DNA of 64,000 nt from Ophiura sarsii (lineage: Eukaryota > Echinodermata > Ophiuroidea > Amphilepidida > Ophiuridae). The number at the start of each line of letters is the position of its first letter. Position 1 is the first letter of the stretch. Location: contig CM069447.1 of assembly GCA_035610835.1 (NCBI GenBank), forward strand, positions 39,406,057 through 39,470,056. Reading direction: 5' to 3'. The notes beneath the pieces were generated by a model. That model saw only the letters and a program-made list of their open reading frames with translations. It ran no database searches and was not told the DNA's origin. Shown here piece by piece: positions 15,001-24,000 of the stretch. The translations under genes and the position numbers were made by a program.

Positions 15001-18000
15001 ATCTCCCCTTAGAAGTGGACTGCTTCGTTAGATTTAAGTCAGAGACAGCTATAGCTAGCAGGAAGTCAGACCTATTTAAATCTATTTGGGGAGTGTGGGG
15101 GTGGGGGGTAGCTGGAGTAATTAATGATGGAAATTTATAAAGCGCCATCTATCTATATAGGTAGCCTACTCTAAGGTGCTATGGCCATTATTATTGCGCT
15201 GCTATATTAGGAAATGGTGACAATCATTTTGCTTTACCTATAGACCATTTCAAATCCGAATATATACGATCGGTTCCGAATGTTTCTGATTAGCCGAGTG
15301 TTTGACACTCGGTTTACATGACCTGTCAGCTCACAGGTCATGTCCATGTGCCGGAGAAAAATAAACATGTTTTTCACCCGTCTGCCCATGTGGTAGATTG
15401 TGCTGGTTTTGGTGATAGATTGTATCCCTCACAAAGTTGATGTTGCGGCATTTCAGTACCAAAAACGGTGAGATGAAAGAGATTTGGGGTAATATTTTCA
15501 CTTTTTACCGTCTGATAGATACATTTGGAATTTGCCTTTGTTGATAAAAAAAATGGTCTCGTTCCACGTTTTACTTCTCATGTGTGCACGCGTGTATGTA
15601 AACATAGTAAATCACAAGGCGGACAACCAACTAAGACAATGCTGTGAATGCGATCAACTGTTGCGAAGAACGCCCAACACACCTACTCCATGTGACCTGT
15701 TTTTCCGAAGATTTCGGAGCTCAATTTGAAATGGTCTATGTGGCAACTGGCTAGCTAGGTGCACAATCATATCAGCACTTTAGATTGTATCTTCCTCATA
15801 GCCCACATGCCAACTATAATCAGTTCAATAATTACTCAATCCTTTCAAACAATTCCCACATGTCCTATACGATTATAGGTGGGTAACGCAACAGCCCCGT
15901 AGTGCAAGAGTGCCCTATGTTATGAAATGTATAGTGAACATTGTGCATTCAAATGTGAGTGTGAGTGATCATTAAGGTCATAGCCCCTATATTGACAACA
16001 ATGCTCATTGTAGCCTTGGTAATATATGGACCTGTTTATGGAGGGGAAGCAACATTGAGACAGTTCCAGTCAGCAGTTTCTTTTTCACATTACTGTAAAA
16101 TTACTGTAAAATACCTTAATTTCATGGCAACTTAATTTAGCGAATTTGCATTTAGTCAACTTTTTGCGGCACTTCAATTTCATTAATTTGTATCATCTTC
16201 CTATATATAACCGTTATAAATAATGTAGTTGGCGGCAATTTAGCAGTTTCTTTTTTCCCATTGCTTGTTATACCATTTTGAATGAACCTATATACGTATC
16301 CTTCAGTATTTCAGTGGGCTTAAATGTGATCAATATGCTTTTAAAAAAAGTACCCAACTTATTAAAATCCTCTATCAAAACCTCACATTGTGTCATAATT
16401 TTGTTAGCAAATCTATATTGTCAGACTTTGTAGTATTATTATTACATGGCTGGTTTATATGTATCCAGGACTACATAATCAGAAGACTTCAACAAGAGAA
16501 TGACCAGATAGCAGACGATGAGAGGCTTATCAAACAGTATAGAGAGGAAACGGAAAAGATGCGAAATCAGATTGAAGAGATGAAAACCAGGTGAGATTAA
16601 CAATTTCCACCCGGCTAATGTAAAAGTAGAAATTTTTGCGAGGTTTTTATTTTCGCCAATTTTGCGAATTAAATGCTCAATCGCGAAAATATATTATTAT
16701 TAACCGTTTTGTTCACAAATGTTGAAAATCCCGAAAATAAAAAATCACGAAATACCTGTTATGACCATTTTCGTGAAAATATCTTCTCGCGAAAATATTG
16801 ACTTTTACAGTATTAGTTTTACATACAAATCAGATTTGTTAGAAACCTTTCACAACTTTCAAAGTCTATCTCAAGATTTACTGAACCAATATTAGGAATG
16901 TTTGTACTTATTTTAATGCATTTCTCATGGTGATTCCAAATATGGTAATGTCGACATTTAATTATTTTGACAGTTTTCAAACATATTGTGAAAATCTTGA
17001 CATGTCATCTGCAGACGCGTGCCGCATAGAAAAGTGTTAAGGCTGACTTTATTACACTCAATATCCATAAAGAATGTTCCTTAAGGCAACAAAAAACCCA
17101 CCCTGTTCAACGGGCCCGACTGACCCATTCTTTTCTTCAAATTTTCCAAAAAAATGGGCAGGATGCAATATATCCGGTATCGCATAGCGAAATGCTACAC
17201 AGTTTTGAAGAATTGCTAATCAATTTACCAATTGTATCACATACAGATGTGTGTGAAATGCTACGCAATATTTGGAATTGCTACACAAATAAAATAGTAT
17301 ATATTGCACACTAAAAATGGGGTTCTTTTTACAAAATCTTTTGGAAACATTTGGGGATATTTTGATTTTCTTTAAAATTCATGAACATTTTAATTTTTTT
17401 TTTTTAACATTTAGATTTTTATTATTTTTTACAAATTTCAAAAAATATACACCAGCGCTTAAAGTAGGCTCGTGCATTTATGTACTGCAATTAGTGAATT
17501 ACGCAGTTACATCACTGTCTCATGATAGACAAATAGACTATAGTGATTTGAGTGTCTGTATTGGTTTGTACCTATTCTTAACACGGCTTATATATCGTCA
17601 CTGTTGTGTCAGAACCTTGTATCTCCATCTGCCTCTTCATCAGCATATAAAGTAATACTTCCTATGTATAACCTTTGTGCAGTCTGCTCTAAATAAGTTC
17701 AATGGCCAAAGCATATTTATCCAAACCTTCAAAGTGCTCTTGCCCCTGAACATGTATAAAGCACCAATTTCTGTGCATAACTGTTTGGGCCGTTTCACTT
17801 TATACATGCTAATAAGAAAGGCATACAAAGTTTTGAAGAAAAAAATGCAACAATATGCCAATATGCAGATGGGGAATAATAGCTTGTTTTTGTATCATTG
17901 TTTTCCGTTTTTTATTTACACAGTGCCAAGATTTTCCAGGTTTCCAAGTGCAGCGTGTGCAATCATAAATTAGAGCTGCCATCAGTACATTTCCTCTGTC

Positions 18001-21000
18001 AACATTCCTATCATCAACAGTAAGTAACATGTGATGCAATCATAGTCCAACATTTGTATCTCTGGGTGTTTTACTGATGGCATAGATTACTGTAAAAGTA
18101 GAAATTTTTGTGAGTTTTTATTTTCATGAATTTCGCGAAATCAATCCTCAACTGCGAAAATATAAACTCGCGAAAATTATTATTATTAACCGTTTTGTTC
18201 ACAAATGTAGAAAATCGTGAGAGAAATGCCTGTTATGACCATTTTCGTGAAAATATCTTCTCGCAAAAATATTGACTTTTACAGTATTTGCGAATCTAAA
18301 TTTTGCACACAAAAAAAAACGTTATAAAGGGACACTTAATTCCAAACATATGGGCTATTTAAAGGTTTTGAAAACAGTGGAAAACAAAAACATTTCTATC
18401 CTCAGCCAGCAGGGAGGTCACGCTGCGTGTCAGATTTTGTTATACGCAAGAAAACAATGGAGTATCAGTGACTGCAATATTTGCTAGAAATAGCTTCGGA
18501 AAATGGTCTATTTGGGCATCTCAAAAACTGAGAAACGTGTTAAAAATCATGTAGAATTTTAGAGAAGGGTCATTAGCATCTGCAGAATGGTAAAATGTAT
18601 AGTATTAAACACGTTTTGTGACCAAATTTATGTCGTAAAATGTTGGAAAATTCACGTTTTGAAAATCTGTGGTCTTCGAAATTACAGGAATCCTAACTCA
18701 TTCTAAACCTCACCAAATCATAAAATGAACCCTCGTCTACAAAAAAGTCCACGTACGTATTGCTCTATCTGCTTGGAGATAGTGAAGACCACACAAACAT
18801 CATAGCTTCATACAACGGAATGAAATCCGCCCTAGAGATTACATAGCGAAAATCGTAGAGATTTGCACTGCAGTCCTCTGTGTAGGGAGTGTTGACAAAA
18901 GCAAGGTCATTTGTTGGCTATTGTGTTTGTGCATGTTTGTGACGACTGACCTGTTTAACAATCTTCATAGCTTTCATATAGGGCTTGGGTGACCTAACTA
19001 TTGACTGTCCTTGGTTTGGTTATATATGTGCTATCTTATATGTCAACAAATTTGAGTTTTCCCCAAATGGGTGAGTGTTACGCTGCGTATTGTTACAAAT
19101 GATTGCCTGATGCATATTTGCAGCCATATTTTTCTGCCTCCCTAAATCTGCGCATCGTAATTTGGTAATGAACAATCAATATAAAACAAGAAAAATCAGA
19201 TGAAATTTAATGGTTGCATACAATCAAATTATGTTTTGCCTTTTTTTAACAGTTGTTTTGAGAGTTACGCAGACAACGACCAGGAGTGCCCCGCCTGTGC
19301 ACCAGAGAATCACAAAGTGCTAGACATCATCAAGGCTCAGGATCAAGGCAGGGATTTACAAGAACAATTCCATAGACAGGTGGGTCACGTTAACTTCCCT
19401 GAGAACTACCGACCGATTGGTCAGAAAGATGGATACATCATTTATTGCCCCAATGCTGCCCAATGAGAGACATTGTTAGAATAATTGTATCCCTGATAAA
19501 GATGGGAGTGAAACATTTTACAAGCTGCATTTGAATTGGCTACTGTAAAAGCCAATATTTTCGCGTAAAGATATTTTCACGCATTTTGGTATCATAGACA
19601 TTTCGCGAATTGTTTTTTTCGCGGACACTTTCAGGATGCACTGCATGAATGTTGAAAACAATATTTTCGTGTGTTATCATTCGAAAGGCGCGAAAATAAA
19701 ACCACCGCGAATATTTCAGCTTTTACAGTATTCATATGAGTACATCTTGTAATAAACCAATCAGAACCACTGTAAGATAGACAGGTAGACCCCAGGGGGT
19801 TAACTTCTCTTGTTCGTTTGTGTGAAGGCAGGGGCTATTTATCACAAGAACTTATATCCGGGAGAGGGTGGAACTGAGGCAACAAAAAAACCTGTTGTTC
19901 GGGCAAACAGACCTCTCACGTAAACAATTCGTAAGCGACCGTACGTTATTATTTTGTACGTTGATTACCTTTCAGGACATTTTCAAAAATGTCTATCTGA
20001 AAAGGTTTGTTTTTTTGTGGCCTGCGGGGTAAATGGTAAAAATGAACCAAAATAAGACTATTTTTACATTTATTTAGCTTCTAACTTTAGAAGGGTGTTA
20101 ATCCCAAAAAGTCCCCCTCCCCCAATGATATTGCTACAATCATTCAATATTATTTGAAGAAAAGCATAAACCTAGTTAACCCAAACGTGAATGTTTTATA
20201 GTAGCTAGTCTAATGTGTAAAACCAAGTTTTCTTTCCATATAACTTACTGCTTGCTTGATTACTTATGTATTTTTTGTTTTAATTTTGCACAATAGCTTG
20301 ATAATTCCAATGATGGCTTCTCAGTGGTTGCTGAATACTTTGGCAGAGGTGTATTTAATAAGGTGAGATGAATGTGATTATTAGTTGTCAAAACTGCAAT
20401 ATTATGCGATATGATGCCATACCATGCAATACAAGTATTTATTACGCTCATATAGCATCCAAAAAAGAACACTAATGCTGTCCGAAACCAAACAATTTAT
20501 TTAGAAAAACATAAGGATAATTTTAGTTTCTTGTACCTATTCCAAATTCACAATTTGAGCATAATTTTGATCTATGTAATAACAAATACTTGGTACTTGG
20601 TACTTGGTACTTGGTTGGATATCCTCCGTAGTACTCCGCAGGGAAGTTTTAACAGGAGGTGGGTGGTCACAGGGGGACTAAGGTTTGGGGATGCTCTGCT
20701 TGAAGGAGGTTTTTGAGGGCAGGTTGATGGTGGATTGGGGGAGTTTGTTCCAGTCGGTGATTGTACGCGGAAAGAAGGAGTTGGTAAATGGAGCCAGTCT
20801 GGTGTTGTAGAGTTTGAATTGTTGGTCGTGTCCTCTTCGTTCGCGGTCTGTTTTCGGGGAGATGTATGTCTTGGAAATGTCGAGCTGGTCGTGGTGGATC
20901 TTGTACAGACAAGTCAGTCTATGTGCTCTTCTGCGGTCTTGTAGGCTGGTCCAGTTAAGGCTGTTTAGCATGTCTGTAACACTAGCTTCATGTGAGTAGT

Positions 21001-24000
21001 TTTTTGTGGTGAAGCGTGCTGCTCTACGTTGGACTTTTTCCAGCATGTTGACATTTTTGGCGCTGTGTGGGTCCCAAGCTGCTACACCATATTCCAGATG
21101 TGGTCGCACTAATGTGTTGTACAGTTTCACCTTGACGTTTGTTGAGGCCTGATGGAAGTTTCTTTGAAGGAAGCCGAGCACTCGGGATGCCTTTGAAGTT
21201 GCGTGTTGGCTTTGTGCATTCCATTTTAGGTTGTCTTGGATATGGACGCCGAGGTACTGGCAGGTCTTCGTAGTCTTTAGTGTAGTCCCTGTCATAGTGT
21301 AGTCGTGTGCGTCTTGGTTTCGTCGGTTGGTGACTCTCATAATGTTGCACTTAGCAGCGTTGAATCGCATGCCCCATGCTTCCGTCCATTTGACCAGGTT
21401 GTCCAAGTCGGTCTGAAGGTGATTTATATCATTTGGACCATCTATGGCTCTGTAGACTAAGCAGTCGTCAGCAAATAGTCTTATTTTGCTGGAGACAGCT
21501 TCACTGATGTCATTTATGAATAGCAGGAATAGATGGGGGCCGAGGACTGTTCCTTGGGGGACTCCGCTGTGAACTTTAGTCCAGCTGGATGGGGATCCAT
21601 TTATGGTCACTCTCTGCTGTCGTTTGGTTAGGAAGTTCTCGATCCAGCGTTTGGTGGTTCCTCTGACTCCATAATGATCAAGCTTGACGAGGAGTCTTTG
21701 ATGGGGTACAACGTCGAAAGCTTTTGAGAAGTCTAGAATGGCGAGGTCTGTAGTACTGCAGTCGTCGAGATTTTTTGCCAGGTCGTGGACAGTAAGGATG
21801 AGCTGGGATTCAGTCGATCTGGATTTGCGGAAGGCATGTTGTGCGTCCGAGAGGATGTTTAAATAAAAACATGTTAAAAAGTTTGCTAACACCAACAGTG
21901 AAAATCGTCGAACCCGCGATACCTGAACAACGAATCAAAACAAAGGGTGTGGTACGCGTGTTGAGCTGCACACACCCGGAGTGCATTATAGACACTTTCA
22001 ATGTACTCCACATATTTTAGTTTTTTGTTTTCTGATTGGTTCGACACTACTAAAGAGTGTATGAATACTGATCAAATATTGATCTGTTATCCGTGACTTG
22101 ACTTAAGTTATAACTCTAATGCCATCTTTGACTCAGGCTATTTTCCCGAGCAATGGTCAAAGGGATTAATCGTTCCAATCCACAAAAATGGAGATAAAAC
22201 CAATCCAAAGAACTATCGGGGCATTTCTTTGCTAAGTATATTTAGTAAAATTTTTACTGGTATTTTAAATAAAAGGTTCACAACCTGGTGTAATGATAAT
22301 AACATTATCCCTGAATGTCAAGCCGGTTTCAGGAAGGGTTACTCTACAATCGATAATATCTTTGTATTACATAGTATAATTCAAAAACGTCTCACCAAAA
22401 AAGGTGCAAAATGTTATTGACTTTTTGTTGATTTCTCTCGTGCTTTTGACTCTGTTCCACGTGCTAAACTATTATTTAAATTAATGTCAATTGGTTGTAA
22501 GTGGTAAAATGCTTAAAATCATAAAAAGTATGTTCTCAGATGTTAAGGCATGTATTAAAACAAATTATTGTATTTCTGAATTGTTCAAATGCCCCCAAGG
22601 GGTTAGACAAGGTTGCATGTGTAGTCCACTCCAATTCTCCGTATTTATGACTGCTCTAAAGCATACTATAAACCAGTTTGGCGGTAGAGGGGTTCAATTG
22701 CATCCTGATAATGAGGAGGTTAAGATACTGAAGTATGCTGATGACATTATTCTTATTGCAGATACTCCGACTGGGTTAACACGTCATATTAATGCACTTT
22801 CAGACTTTTGCACAAAAATGGATATGTCCGTTAATCTAAACAAGACTAAGGTCGTAGTTTTTAGAAAAGGTGGTCGACTCAAACATTATGAACGGTGGTA
22901 TCTCGATGGAAAAGAAATTGAATGTGTTAATTCTTACAAATATCTCGGGATTACTTTCTCCTCTGGGAATACCTGGGGCAAAGCAACATCTACTTTGGCT
23001 CAACAAGGTTTAAAAACTCTTGCTGGTATCCGTAGCATTTCTTATAAGGTCGGCAGTATGCCTTTTATTCCATATTTCAAATTAATTGATGCATGTCTCT
23101 CTCCAGTATTACTTTATGGTTCAGAAGTATGGGGTGGCTGTAATTCATACGAGTGCATTGAAAAGGTTAACATTAAAGCATGCAAACAATTCATGATGGT
23201 TTCAAGTAAAACTACCAATGCAGCCGTCCGAGGCGATTGTGGCAGATATCCATTGTTTATTACATGTGTAATTAGATTGATGTTGTATTGGTCAAAACTT
23301 ATTCAAATGTCAAGTGATCGCTATCCAAATAAATGTTATAAGATGCTTTACTATCTTGATAGTAACGGTTATTCTAACTGGGCTACTAATATTAAAAATA
23401 TACTTTTTAAACTCGGGTTTGGTATTGTTTGGATTATGCAAGATATTGGTTCTATAAATAACTTTTTACTACAGCTGTCAAATAGGATGTGTGACATTTC
23501 TTCACAAGAATGGCTCACTGAGATCAATGCTTTACCCAAACTACATACTTATATAGAATTCAAGTCACTTCTTCGCCCTGAACAATACCTACTCGAGGTC
23601 ACGATTCCATGTCACAGAAGAGCGTTGAGTAGATTAAGGTGTTCCAATCATTTACTATTGATTGAATCAGGTCGTGTAAATAACATTGAGTTACGTAATC
23701 GTGTTTGCCCTTTGTGTAATTCAGGTGAGATTGAAGACGAATACCACTTTGTCCTAATTTGTCCTTTTTATGTTGATCTACGAGTAAATCTACCAACTCA
23801 CTACACTGTTAATCCTAATCGCAATAAATTCAATTCATTGATGCGTTCAAACTATCCGCGCGTAATCAAATCAATTGCTTTTTATGTCTATAATGCTTTT
23901 TCACAGAGAGACAGATTTCTGAATGGGTGATAAATCGTTGTTTATATACTAATCGTTATATCGTTATATTATCAATGTTACTGTATATTTATATTATATG

